A stretch of DNA of 47,623 nt from CAZIDL01 sp964537825 (GTDB lineage: Bacteria > Bacteroidota > Bacteroidia > Flavobacteriales_D > CAYVSK01), in the NCBI GenBank assembly GCA_964537825.1, contig CAZIDL010000013.1, positions 1 through 47,623 of the forward strand. Direction: 5' to 3'. Shown here piece by piece: positions 1 through 9,400 of this stretch. Every line of letters begins with the position of its first letter. Positions within the stretch are counted from its first letter, which is position 1. The translations under genes and the position numbers were made by a program. Under the pieces are notes generated by a model that was not told the origin of the DNA, made no database searches, and saw nothing but the letters and a program-made list of their open reading frames with translations.

Positions 1-2
1 AA

Positions 3-164
3 GCCAAAGGATACGGCTTCATTCGTGAAAAGGAAAGCGGCGAAGAGTACTTCGTTCATGCCACAGGTCTCATCGATGAGATCCGTGACGAGGACGATGT
101 AAGCTTCGAACTCCGCGAAGGACGAAAAGGCATGAACGCAGTCGACGTCCGACGGACCGACTGA
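3..164 (+). CDS. Cold-shock domain protein, C-terminal part (5' truncated by window edge)
   Basis: The last 53 codons of a cold-shock (CspA-type) single-stranded nucleic acid binding protein are present; the start lies outside the window. Visible are the RNP1-like motif KGYGFI and the RNP2-like motif YFVHA, both hallmarks of the OB-fold cold-shock domain, followed by the usual closing strand (VSFELREGRKGMNAVDV). Such proteins melt RNA structure and act as RNA chaperones in the cytoplasm. The reading frame ends in TGA and a strong intrinsic terminator follows 26 bp later, so this is the last gene of its transcript. Whether the intact protein is a plain Csp or carries an extra N-terminal domain cannot be seen. 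Confidence 0.9.
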   Translation, partial: AKGYGFIREKESGEEYFVHATGLIDEIRDEDDVSFELREGRKGMNAVDVRRTD

Positions 165-190
165 GCGCTATCCTTAATTTCCTGATTAAA

Positions 191-223
191 CCCCCTTCTC
201 CTAAGGAGAAGGGGGTTTTTTTT
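191..223 (+). terminator. Strong intrinsic terminator after the cold-shock gene
   Basis: A perfect 11-bp inverted repeat (CCCCCTTCTCC / GGAGAAGGGGG) with a 3-nt loop TAA is followed directly by eight T residues. It lies between the convergent ends of the cold-shock gene and the FKBP gene. Read on the minus strand the same hairpin is followed by only a short T run (TTTAATC), so it is best for rightward transcripts but may also stop leftward ones. Confidence 0.92.
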
Positions 224-224
224 G

Positions 225-749
225 TCAGGAACTTTGCTGCTCCTCTTGAGGAGACCCTGCTTCTTTCTCGTTTTCCGTGGCCTCCCGAACGTTCACCACT
301 TCTCCTGCGAAATGGAGATCCTGTCCGGCAAGGGGATGGTTGAAGTCCATCTCCACGTTCTCATCCTTCAACTGCTTCACCCTCCCTTCGAGGGAATTCC
401 CTTCGCTATCCTGCATAGGAACACGCGTTCCTTCCTTCAGAAGGTCCTCCCTTAGCTCTCCTTCCACACGAAAGGCATCGTAAGGAAGTTCGATGATGGC
501 GTCATCCCGATAAGGGCCGTACGCTTCATCGCTAGGGATCGTAAAATCGAAGGAATCTCCTTCGGTAAGTCCCTGTACGTTCTGTTCGAAAGCTGGCAGA
601 AGGTTCCCTCCTCCGTATAGGAACTTGAGGGGTTGCTCTTTGCTCACTTCTTCTACGAGCTGGCCTTGCTGGTCACCTGCATGAAGTTGATAGGAGACAG
701 CAATGATCCGTTGATCGGCTACATCCATGATTTGCTGGTTTTTGATCAT
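225..749 (-). CDS. FKBP-type peptidyl-prolyl cis-trans isomerase, SlyD-like
   Basis: A 174-residue cytoplasmic protein with the SlyD layout: a split FKBP domain (about residues 12-75 and 130-165) interrupted by an insert-in-flap chaperone domain (about 75-130). Family signatures include LYGGGNLLPAFE, the TEGDSFDFTIP strand, an EAYG motif and the NHPLAG motif. SlyD proteins speed prolyl isomerisation and hold unfolded chains. The C-terminus (EKEAGSPQEEQQSS) lacks the His/Cys-rich metal-binding tail of E. coli SlyD. Its ATG overlaps the TGA of the upstream propeller gene (ATGA), which suggests translational coupling at the end of an rpiB-propeller-fkpB-like operon. An internal ATG seven codons in is a possible alternative start. 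Confidence 0.9.
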   Translation of the reverse strand: MIKNQQIMDVADQRIIAVSYQLHAGDQQGQLVEEVSKEQPLKFLYGGGNLLPAFEQNVQGLTEGDSFDFTIPSDEAYGPYRDDAIIELPYDAFRVEGELREDLLKEGTRVPMQDSEGNSLEGRVKQLKDENVEMDFNHPLAGQDLHFAGEVVNVREATENEKEAGSPQEEQQSS

Positions 750-3700
750 TCGCCGTCCTTTCTTTCCGGCACCTCGATCGGTCCCTCTTCCTTTCCAAAG
801 AAAGAAAGGCCGGAATCCCGGACGAGCTCTTTATATTCCTTCCAGGGGCCTTTTAAAAAGCGGTTCACATCCTCCAGAACGTTCCGAAGTTTCGCTTCGG
901 CCCTGCGCTGTACTTTCTTTTGAGTGGCACCAGGAGCTCCTTCCCCGGATCCTAGGTAGTGAGTCGCTCTGCGCAAATGAGCGAGCAGGATCTCCTCATT
1001 GCGATAGATCCCTTCCCGTTCCTTCCTTTTGAAATCCGCCATAAGGGTATCGATTCCTTTTAAGAGGCTATCGCTCTCAGCTAGGAAATGCGTCCGGGAA
1101 CTATCAGTTCCGATACGATCGGCGAAGCCTTTGAGCTTCTGAACCGTCTTCTCGACATTGCGCAAACGGTCCGCTGCTTCAGTAGCCTTTCGCACATTCT
1201 TCATGTGCTCCTCGTAAAGAGCGTACCTTGCCTTGGCATCTTCCATGGAGAAGTCCTTTCTCGGGTCGGGCCGAACATCCAGCATCGCTGAATCGCGGGC
1301 TCCCTGATAGCAAAGCAGCACTTTGTAGCTTCCCGGAAGAACGCCCTGACCGGCCGGATACTTGGGTTTCTTTGGTTCTTTTCGGTTCGGGTAACGGACC
1401 CCGTCCCCTCTGAGACGCCAATGGAAGCGGTTCATACCACTATCGAGCTCCGTTCTGAAGCTTCTGATCGTATCGCCTTTTTCGTCCAATATATGGACCA
1501 TCGCCTTAGGCTTCGCTTTGCCTTTTTCATTAGTGTCCAGGGATGGCAGGGAATAAGTGAATCTGGCACCGTAAGGCCGGTTCTCACCCTGGAAGATCGC
1601 ATCTGCAGGGAAGCGGGTGCCGGAAGCTTGCTTGAAATGAACCTTGTGAGCAGGCGGAGGATCGTAGAGTCGAAGGGTGTCCTCCAGGATACTCGTTCCT
1701 TCCCGGGAAAGAGCCCTTAATGGGCGGATATCGTCGAGCACGTAGGCTGAGCGTCCGAAGGTGCCGATCACCAGATCGTGTTCGCGCGGATGGATCACCA
1801 AGTCCCGCGTACGGACGTTCGGATAACCGCTCTTCCATTTCCGCCAGTTGTCCCCTCCGTTCAAACTGAAGTAAAGCCCATCATCAGCTCCGAGAAATAA
1901 AAGGGATGCTTCTTCGGGATCTTGCACGATGCAGCGAACCGGCGCATCCACGGTCCCGCCACCGCTGATACGCTCCCAGTTATCACCCATGTTCGTGGTC
2001 TTATAAGCATAAGCTCCCCGATCACCACGCCTGTAGTCGTTCATAACGACGAAAGCGGTGGAAGCATCGTGCTCCGAGGCTCTAACTTGAGCTATATAGC
2101 CACTATCCGGAGCCCCGGGAAGGCGCTTTGACAACTCCTTCCAATCCGCACCATCGTTCCTGCTGAGCTGTAGGTTCCCATCATCCGTTCCAACCCATAT
2201 GATCCCTTTCTCGACCGGGCTAAGCGAAATGCTACGGATCGTGGTGTGGTTCTCAGCCTCTGTCACATCGATCGTTAACCCTCCGCTCTTTTTTTGGCGC
2301 TGCTTTGAAGAAGCATCGGTCGTAAGGTCCGGTGAAATGATCTCCCAGGACGACCCCTTATCCGTGCTCTTGTGGACGAATTGACTTCCATAGTATATGG
2401 TCCCTGGCTCATGGGGATCCTGTTCTATAGCGGCGTTCCAGTTGAAACGGAGCTCCACAGAATCCGGACCGGCCGGCTTGATACGTTCCGTATGCCCGGT
2501 CTTCAGATCATAATGAGCCAAACCTCCACCTTGTGACATGGCATATCCGTATCGTTCATTGCTCCGGTCCGGGATCACATCGAAGCCATCCCCAAAATAA
2601 AGCTCCTCCCAGTAGGAATTCCGGATCCCGCCTCTTCGCCATACATAAGCAGGGCCTCGCCAGGACCCGTTGTCCTGCATCCCTCCGTATATGTTGTAGG
2701 GCTTTTGATGGTCCACGTTGATATGGTAATACTGCGCCAGGGGTAGGTTCTCCACAAACCGCCAATTCTCTCCGTGATCCCTGGATATAGCAAGCCCACC
2801 GTCATTTCCGTCGATCAAAAAGGAAGGGTCCTCCGGGTGGATCCAGAAAGCGTGATGGTCTGGATGGACCTTCGAATACGGAAGCAGAACCTCGAAGTCC
2901 TTTCCTCCGTTAATGCTCCTGGAAACCCTGGAGTAAAGGTTATAAATACGGTCCTTGTTCTTCGGATCGACATAGAGGTCGGCATAATAGAAGGGACGCC
3001 CACCGATATCATCGCTATTGATCTTTTCGAAGGCTTCCCCACCGTCATCCGAGCGATAAAGAGCGTTCTTATCCGCTTCTATAAGGGCATAAACCCTATC
3101 CGGGTCGCTCGGGGCTATTGCAAGCCCGATACGTCCGAGTTCACCTTCGGGGATCCCGTTCTTCCCGTCGAGCTCTTTCCAATCATCTCCTCCATCGTGG
3201 GTTACATAAAGGCCTGAATTCGGCCCTCCTGACCGAAAGAACCAAGGCCATCGTTGATGTTCCCACATGGCAGCAAAGAACTTATCAGGATTAACAGGAT
3301 CCATGACCAGGTCAGCACAACCTGTATGGGGGCCTTTGTAAAGGACCTTTTCCCAGGTCTTCCCTCCATTTTCCGTTCGATAGACCCCCCGTTCATCATG
3401 GCCTTTCCAGGGTGATCCGATCGCAGCGACCATGATAACATCAGGATCCCGCGGATGAACGAGGATCCGATGGATGTTCTGGGTAGCCCGGAGTCCCATG
3501 CACTTCCAGGAATTCCCTCCATCGAGGCTCTTGTAGATCCCTCCTCCTGTGGACACACTGTTACGGGGATTCCCTTCCCCGGTACCAACCCAAATAACGT
3601 CCTGGTTCTGAGGATCGAGGGTCACAGCACCGATCGCAAGGTGTTTTTGCTGGTCGAATACGGGCTTCCAATCGATGCCTCCGTTCTTGGTCCGCCATAC

Positions 3701-3892
3701 ACCTCCTGAGGCCGTCCCGATCCAAATACGGTCAGGGTCGGGAACCCGTGCATCGATGCTCGTAACGCGCCCACTCATCCCAGCCGGCCCTACTGCACGC
3801 GGTTCGATACCCCCGAGGTCGGCCGAGTCGAGTTGCCCTTTAAGTAGAAAAGGGAAAAGAAGGATGGGGAGAATTAATCTTGCGGCTTTCAA
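746..3892 (-). CDS. Exported Asp-box (VPS10/BNR) beta-propeller protein
   Basis: A large exported protein, 1048 residues from the proposed TTG start at 3892, which gives a clean signal peptide (MKAARLILPILLFPFLLKGQ). No ATG exists before this segment; a GTG 11 codons upstream and a TTG at 3970 are alternatives that would overlap rpiB. At least ten Asp-box repeats can be read (for example SLDGGNSWK, TENGGKTWE, THDGGDDWK, STDKGSSWE, SLNGGDNWR), spread over about residues 60-680, as in VPS10/sortilin-like and sialidase-like propellers. The C-terminal third has a beta-rich domain (about 720-850) and a helical tail. Bacteroidota have many such proteins of unknown function. No catalytic sialidase signature and no type IX secretion C-terminal domain is visible, so I assign only a periplasmic or surface propeller. 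Confidence 0.85.
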   Translation of the reverse strand: MKAARLILPILLFPFLLKGQLDSADLGGIEPRAVGPAGMSGRVTSIDARVPDPDRIWIGTASGGVWRTKNGGIDWKPVFDQQKHLAIGAVTLDPQNQDVIWVGTGEGNPRNSVSTGGGIYKSLDGGNSWKCMGLRATQNIHRILVHPRDPDVIMVAAIGSPWKGHDERGVYRTENGGKTWEKVLYKGPHTGCADLVMDPVNPDKFFAAMWEHQRWPWFFRSGGPNSGLYVTHDGGDDWKELDGKNGIPEGELGRIGLAIAPSDPDRVYALIEADKNALYRSDDGGEAFEKINSDDIGGRPFYYADLYVDPKNKDRIYNLYSRVSRSINGGKDFEVLLPYSKVHPDHHAFWIHPEDPSFLIDGNDGGLAISRDHGENWRFVENLPLAQYYHINVDHQKPYNIYGGMQDNGSWRGPAYVWRRGGIRNSYWEELYFGDGFDVIPDRSNERYGYAMSQGGGLAHYDLKTGHTERIKPAGPDSVELRFNWNAAIEQDPHEPGTIYYGSQFVHKSTDKGSSWEIISPDLTTDASSKQRQKKSGGLTIDVTEAENHTTIRSISLSPVEKGIIWVGTDDGNLQLSRNDGADWKELSKRLPGAPDSGYIAQVRASEHDASTAFVVMNDYRRGDRGAYAYKTTNMGDNWERISGGGTVDAPVRCIVQDPEEASLLFLGADDGLYFSLNGGDNWRKWKSGYPNVRTRDLVIHPREHDLVIGTFGRSAYVLDDIRPLRALSREGTSILEDTLRLYDPPPAHKVHFKQASGTRFPADAIFQGENRPYGARFTYSLPSLDTNEKGKAKPKAMVHILDEKGDTIRSFRTELDSGMNRFHWRLRGDGVRYPNRKEPKKPKYPAGQGVLPGSYKVLLCYQGARDSAMLDVRPDPRKDFSMEDAKARYALYEEHMKNVRKATEAADRLRNVEKTVQKLKGFADRIGTDSSRTHFLAESDSLLKGIDTLMADFKRKEREGIYRNEEILLAHLRRATHYLGSGEGAPGATQKKVQRRAEAKLRNVLEDVNRFLKGPWKEYKELVRDSGLSFFGKEEGPIEVPERKDGE

Positions 3893-3908
3893 ACAGGTGG
3901 TCCGTTCA

Positions 3909-4361
3909 TCAAACGTTCGCAGCACTCGGATCGATCTTTTCGACCCGTTTCTCGTGGCGCCCCCCTTCAAAGGCAGTGTTCATAAAGGTATCGAGGATGA
4001 GTTTCGCATGATGAGCGTGAACAAAACGAGCAGGAAGAGCAAGAACATTCGCATCGTTATGCTGCCGAGCCAACCTGGCGATCTCTTCACACCAACAAAG
4101 GGCAGAACGAATTTCAGGGAACTTGTTCGCCGACATATTGATGCCGTTCCCGCTTCCACACATGATGCACCCTCTATCAACCTCCCCCTCCTTCAGAGCT
4201 CTGGCCACGGCATGAGCATGATCGGGGTAATCTGCCCGCTCTTCAGAAAAAGCTCCTTCATCGCGCACTTCATAACCCTTTTCAAAAAGATAACCCTTCA
4301 ATGCTTCTTTCAATTCATACCCTGCGTGGTCGCAACCGATGGCAATACGCTCCGTTTTCAT
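3909..4361 (-). CDS. rpiB: Ribose-5-phosphate isomerase B
   Basis: A 150-residue cytoplasmic enzyme interconverting ribose 5-phosphate and ribulose 5-phosphate in the non-oxidative pentose phosphate pathway. It matches the RpiB/LacAB family over its full length: N-terminal IAIGCDHAGYELK with the phosphate-binding D11-H12, the catalytic cysteine C68 within CIMCGSGNGINMSANK, and the HNDANVLALPAR motif. The ATG at 4361 was chosen over a TTG three codons upstream because it gives the standard family N-terminus. It is the first gene of the leftward group: the propeller gene's proposed TTG lies 16 bp after its stop codon. A perfect -7 element lies just upstream at 4383-4390. Confidence 0.97.
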   Translation of the reverse strand: MKTERIAIGCDHAGYELKEALKGYLFEKGYEVRDEGAFSEERADYPDHAHAVARALKEGEVDRGCIMCGSGNGINMSANKFPEIRSALCWCEEIARLARQHNDANVLALPARFVHAHHAKLILDTFMNTAFEGGRHEKRVEKIDPSAANV

Positions 4362-4382
4362 AAAGGACAATGCCTTGAACTA

Positions 4383-4390
4383 CAAAGATA
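4383..4390 (-). promoter_or_regulatory. Putative -7 promoter element for rpiB
   Basis: The minus strand reads TATCTTTG, a perfect match to the Bacteroidetes TAnnTTTG element, about 21 nt upstream of the rpiB ATG. No convincing -33 TTG was found at the usual distance, so the assignment rests on the -7 box and its position. Confidence 0.5.
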
Positions 4391-4859
4391 AGGGATCGGT
4401 GAACGCGGTAAAGCCCCCGTTACAAATGATCTAATATATTGAAAAACAGGCATATAGTCGAATTTCTGCAAGTTCCCGATCGTTAAAAGGATGAAGATGG
4501 ATCGTTCAGATCTTGGGAAAAGAAGAAAGTGACATTTCGATACCAGCGATCGGATAAGAAAAGATGGGGACCGATCCCGATCGAAAGTGCTAAGATCCTC
4601 GACCGTTTTTCATCCCCTCTATTAACGATCCGAAGGGGGCTTTTTAGAAAAGATCCTTTCACAACGATCTCCTTTAACAGATTGTTGAAAAGAAGCCATA
4701 AAGCCCATCTGTAGATGTTATGGAAGCGATAGCCCCGTTGAAGGATCGTCGATCTTATTTCGATAAACGCGATCTCACAAGAAAAAGGGAAAGGTCTTCA
4801 ACAGAGTGAACGATCTAATGGTAATGGTCTATTCTTTCAAAGAGATATATATTTAAATA
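4391..4859. other. Noncoding intergenic stretch, unusually rich in GATC
   Basis: About 470 bp separate the divergent rpiB and MORN-repeat genes. I see no convincing gene; a 61-codon frame at 4529-4714 has no recognisable features and no promoter. No RNA gene is recognisable. The striking property is composition: counting by eye over 4371-4859 I find about 16 GATC tetranucleotides, where about two are expected by chance. The last 20 bp before the downstream gene are AT-rich (AGATATATATTTAAATA), but no TAnnTTTG element was found there. Confidence 0.6.
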
Positions 4860-6443
4860 ATGCTTTGGTTGAAAAAAGCTCAAGGCCTCCTTTTCCTGAT
4901 CCTGGCTTCTCTTTTTCTTTTTGCTCCGGAACTCGCCGCACAAAATGAAAAAGGAGAGTTAAAGCCGAACGGGTACAACCGTTTCTATCATGAGAACGGG
5001 GAATTGGCGAGTGAAGGTCAAATGAAGAACGGAAAACCTATCGGGCATTGGAAGAATTACTATCCGGATGGAACCCTTAAATCGGAAGGAAAGCGAGAAG
5101 GGACGGAATTGGACAGTCTTTGGCGCTTTTACGATAGGAACGGGGTCCTGGAAACTGAAATATGGTACGACAGTGGAGAAAAGGACAGCGTTACCCGGAA
5201 ATATTCAAGGGAAGGTTTTTTAAAAAAAAAGATCCCCTATGAGGATGGAATGAGGCAGGGAACCGCTTATCACTATTTTCCCAAAAAAAAGGTCGTACGG
5301 ATGCGCATCCCTTATGAGAAAGGAAAACGGGAAGGAACGGCTTTTAAGTACAACAAGGAAGGACGGGTTATCACCCTATTGACCTACCGGAATGGACATC
5401 TTCGGGAGAAGAAAGCGATCAATCAGAAGAACGATGAAGGACAGCGAACAGGGGAATGGATGGCCTTTTATCCCAACGGTCAGATAAAGTGGGAGGGTTA
5501 CTTCCAGGACGGCAAGAAGCACGGGGTATTCAAGTATTACGATGAAAAGGGAGAGGTCGAGGAGGTCAGAAAGTACAACGATGGCAAGCGGCTGGAGAAT
5601 TCGGAGGAATTAGTGGTCCTCGAATCCAAAAAGGAGTATTATGAGGATGGGACCCTTCGTAAGGAAGGAACATATCGACCCGATGGAACAAAGCATGGAA
5701 TCTTTAAATTCTATGACGAGCAAGGGGAACTCGAAAAGACCAAGGTCTTCGAGAACGGTAAGCTAACGGGTGAGGGCAAGATCGATGATCAGGGGTATTA
5801 TCAGGGAAAATGGGTCCATTACTACCCAGAGGGGGGTAAAAGAGCGGAAGGAAAGTACGTGAACGGGCGGAAAGAAGGGGAATGGACCTATTATTACCAA
5901 AGCGGTCAGGTCGAACAGACCGGTTCCTATGAGAAAGGAGAACAGGTCGGAACCTGGAAATGGTACTACAAGAACGGGGATCTTCACCGGAAAGAACATT
6001 ACCGCGATGGAAAAGAGGACGGATCATCGGTGGAGTATGACCATGAAGGACAAGTCCTTACAAAAGGAGCGTACATCGATGGACGGAAAAATGGAGAATG
6101 GCTCTACGAGGTCGGAGATCATATCGAAAAAGGAGAGTATGTAGATGGTAGAAGGACCGGGGTCTGGAAGCATTATTACAAAAAGAACGACCAACTCAAG
6201 TACAAAGGGGAATACCTTGATGGAACCCCTAAAGGGGAACATCTGTGGTATTATCCCAGCGGTACCAAAAAGCTGGTCGGGCATTATCAGATGGGTAAGC
6301 GCCATGGGACCTGGAAGCGTTATGACAAGAACGGGAGGGTGATCCTTACGATCGAGTACGAGAATGGCGTTGAAAAGCAAGTGAACGGCGAAAAGATCGA
6401 ACCGCAGCTCGACGTTCCCAATACCACGAAGAGCAGCCCATGA
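4860..6443 (+). CDS. Exported MORN/YwqK-like repeat protein
   Basis: A 527-residue protein with a signal peptide (hydrophobic stretch LLFLILASLFLFAPELAA, predicted cut before QNEK) followed, from about residue 35 to 515, by roughly 18-20 tandem repeats of about 23 residues of the form YYPNGQ-(x)-EGxYxNGKRxGxW. These are MORN_2/YwqK-type repeats, each making a beta hairpin, so the mature protein should be one elongated beta solenoid in the periplasm or on the outer membrane. Databases often call such proteins 'YwqK family antitoxin', but nothing here suggests a toxin-antitoxin pair. Its TGA overlaps the ATG of the PAS histidine kinase (ATGA), implying co-translation, so it may be functionally tied to that kinase. 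Confidence 0.85.
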   Translation: MLWLKKAQGLLFLILASLFLFAPELAAQNEKGELKPNGYNRFYHENGELASEGQMKNGKPIGHWKNYYPDGTLKSEGKREGTELDSLWRFYDRNGVLETEIWYDSGEKDSVTRKYSREGFLKKKIPYEDGMRQGTAYHYFPKKKVVRMRIPYEKGKREGTAFKYNKEGRVITLLTYRNGHLREKKAINQKNDEGQRTGEWMAFYPNGQIKWEGYFQDGKKHGVFKYYDEKGEVEEVRKYNDGKRLENSEELVVLESKKEYYEDGTLRKEGTYRPDGTKHGIFKFYDEQGELEKTKVFENGKLTGEGKIDDQGYYQGKWVHYYPEGGKRAEGKYVNGRKEGEWTYYYQSGQVEQTGSYEKGEQVGTWKWYYKNGDLHRKEHYRDGKEDGSSVEYDHEGQVLTKGAYIDGRKNGEWLYEVGDHIEKGEYVDGRRTGVWKHYYKKNDQLKYKGEYLDGTPKGEHLWYYPSGTKKLVGHYQMGKRHGTWKRYDKNGRVILTIEYENGVEKQVNGEKIEPQLDVPNTTKSSP

Positions 6444-9400
6444 AGAAAGAAGAGACCTTTCCGGAACTCCCGGGAGATCTGAAAGGTACGAAAGGGCCTA
6501 TCCTTTTGGTCGATGGGGCTGAAGGGAGGATCGTGGATCTGAACCGATCCGTGGAAGAGCATTTTGATCTTCCAGCTGAGAAGCTCCGAGGGGGCCTTTT
6601 CGATGAACTGTTCCATTCGGATAAAAAATGGGAAGGGTTGCAGGAGCTGGTGTTGGAGAACGGATGTTATCGGGATGGCCCGATCTTCTTCGAAGCTGTT
6701 GAGCAGGCCGTTTTCATCAATGTTCATCCCCTTTATTTTGAAAACGGGGATCCTTTTTATGCCTTACATGTCGATGTTCCGGGTAGATCTTCGTTGAAGG
6801 AGGAAAGTACTGATGGGGAACTTTTCCAGGATCGGGGCATTCAGGAATACCTTGATGAGATCATCTACCATGTCGGGATATCCGAGGATGGTACGCTGGA
6901 CCCTTATCATGTAAGTCCCCGTATCGTCGAGCTTTTTGGGATCGAAGCCTCGGAATTCCAGGAAAAGATGCGGAACGAGGCTTTAGATGTCTTTTATCAT
7001 CCAGAGGATCTTCCGGAAATAGAACGGATCCATCGGAACCTTCATGATGAAAAGAGCCCCATCTCATTAAGTTATCGGATCCTTCCCCAAGGGCATTCTG
7101 AATACCTGTGGGTAGAAGAAAAGATATATCCACGTTTCGACCGGCAAGGGGTGCATGTAGAGAACATGGGTATTCTTCGGGATGTGACTGAGCAGAAGGT
7201 TGTCGAACGGCGTCTCTTGCAGCGAGAGAAGCATTTTCGCAACCTTTTCGAGAACAATCTTGCCGGGGTTTTCAGGACCGTCCCTGACCGCACGATCGTC
7301 TCTTGCAACGATGCTTTCGTGAAAATGCTGGGATACGACGACCAAGAGGAGATCCTTGGAAAGAACGTGGAGGATATCTACGAAGGATCCAGCGATCAGG
7401 GAAGCTTCGTTCGGATGGTCCTCGAGAACGATGGATTAACGGGACACGAGAGCAAGGTGATCCTCAGGGACGGGCGGACCAAGTACTTCGTCGAGAACGC
7501 CAATCCCATACGTGACGATAAAGGTGAGCTCCGTTACATCGATGGAACGATGATCGATATAACGGAGCTCAAAGAAGCTAATTTGGCCTTGAAGGAAAGT
7601 GAAGAACGTTATCGGACGTTGGTGGATGCGGCCATCGATGCCATTTTCGTTTGGGAGTTGCGATCAGGAGAGATCGTCAATGCCAACCAAAGTGCAGCAA
7701 AGATCCTGAAAAGGGATGTGGGTTCGATCCTTGGGCAGAAGGTCGAAAGCCTTTTTTCCGAAGGGGTCAACGATATCTCCAAAGAACTTCTCGATCGTAT
7801 CGTGGATCAGGAAGAAGCCAGCATTATCGATCAGGAATCCGAATTGCTCGATGCGGAGGGGGGATCGATCCCTGTGGAAGTGAACGCTCGTTCTTTCGAG
7901 CTGAAAGGGGAGCGTTATGTGCTCGGTCTCTTCCGCGATATTTCCCATTGGCAAGCTTCTCAAAAGGCCCTCCGGGATAGTGAAGAGCGTTTCCGTATCC
8001 TTTCCCAGTCCACCATCGAGGGCATCCTGATGAGCAAAGAGGGACGTATCATCGATATGAACGATCCTTTCGTGGAGATCTTTGGTTTCGGGAGTCGCGA
8101 GGAACTGATCGGAAGGAAAGTAGTGGACCTTATCCATCCCGATCATCAAAAAGAGGGGGAACTGCGATTGCACGGAAAGGGCAGGAACGACCTGATCGAA
8201 GCAAAAGGGGTTCGTAAGGATGGAACGGTCATCGATGTGGAAGCTAAGGGGGAGTTCATTCCTTATCACGGGGAAGAGATAAGGGTTACGGTCGTCCACG
8301 ATATAACCCAGAGGAAGCGTGTTGAGAAGGAACGGCAGGAACGAGAGCGAGCGATGTCGACGCTCTTGGGGAACCTTCCAGGTATCGCGTATCGTTGCCG
8401 CAACGATCCTGATTGGACGATGGAGTTCATAAGCCAGGGTTGCGAAGAATTACTGGGATTTCATCCCGAGCAACTCATCGGGAATCGGGACCGGTCGTAC
8501 GGTCAATTGGTCCATGAGAAAGATCAGGACCGGATCTGGCAAATGGTCCAGGAAGCGGTCAGCAAGGGGGAGCAGTTCGATCTCCAATATCGGATCAGGA
8601 CCGCCAGCGGCTACATCCGGACGGTATGGGAAAGAGGGGAAGCGGTCGATGTTGATGAGGGGACCGGCCATACCATCCTGGAAGGTTTTATAACCGATAT
8701 CAGCAAGCGGGTGGAATACGAGAAGGAACTGGAAAAGAGTCAGAAACGCTATCGGGACCTTATCGAGAACTCTCCCTATGGGACCATCCTGCATCGAGAG
8801 GGGGAGGTCATCTATCTGAACGAAATGGCCAAGCGCGTGTTCGGCCTTAACAGTATCGAGGAAGCTCCATCCCGGAACATTCTGGATTACATCGATCCTG
8901 AATACTACCAGCTGATCAGGGAGCGGATGGATCGGGTTAAGAAAGGCGAAGACCTCCCTTTTATCGAAGTTGCAGGTACTTTACCTCACGGCAAGGGGAG
9001 GATCGAGATCGAGACCAAGATCGATATGATCGAATACCAGGGAGAGAAGGTATTCCACACCGCCTTTCGCGACATAACCCGAGAAAAGCAACTCGAACGT
9101 CAGAAGATGCGGGCGGAAGTGGCGGAAGAGTATAACAAACAGCTCGAAAAGGAGATCGAAGAACATAAACGTACCCACAAGAAACTCAAGGATTCCCAGG
9201 AGTTCACCCGGAGCGTCATCGACAGTTCCCTCGACATGATCATCGCTTCGGATCCCGAAGGGCGGATCACGGTGTTCAACGACGCAGCGAAGGAGCAGTT
9301 CGGTTATTCGATGGAGGAAGCATTGAACATGAGATCGATGGAACTCTTCAGAGATCCGGAGGTAAAGGAAATGGTCGCTCGTTCCATCGAAGAAAAGGGT

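Noticed and set aside
746..3892. Sialidase or type IX secretion cargo call for the Asp-box protein
   Set aside because: Asp-boxes occur in many propellers; no sialidase catalytic motif and no C-terminal secretion domain are visible.
4529..4714. 61-codon open frame in the gap between rpiB and the MORN-repeat gene
   Set aside because: No promoter box, no recognisable motif, and a composition like the surrounding noncoding DNA; it looks like a chance frame.
4860..6443. Toxin-antitoxin system suggested by the YwqK family label
   Set aside because: The protein has a signal peptide and a long beta solenoid; no toxin gene is adjacent and the neighbour is a histidine kinase.
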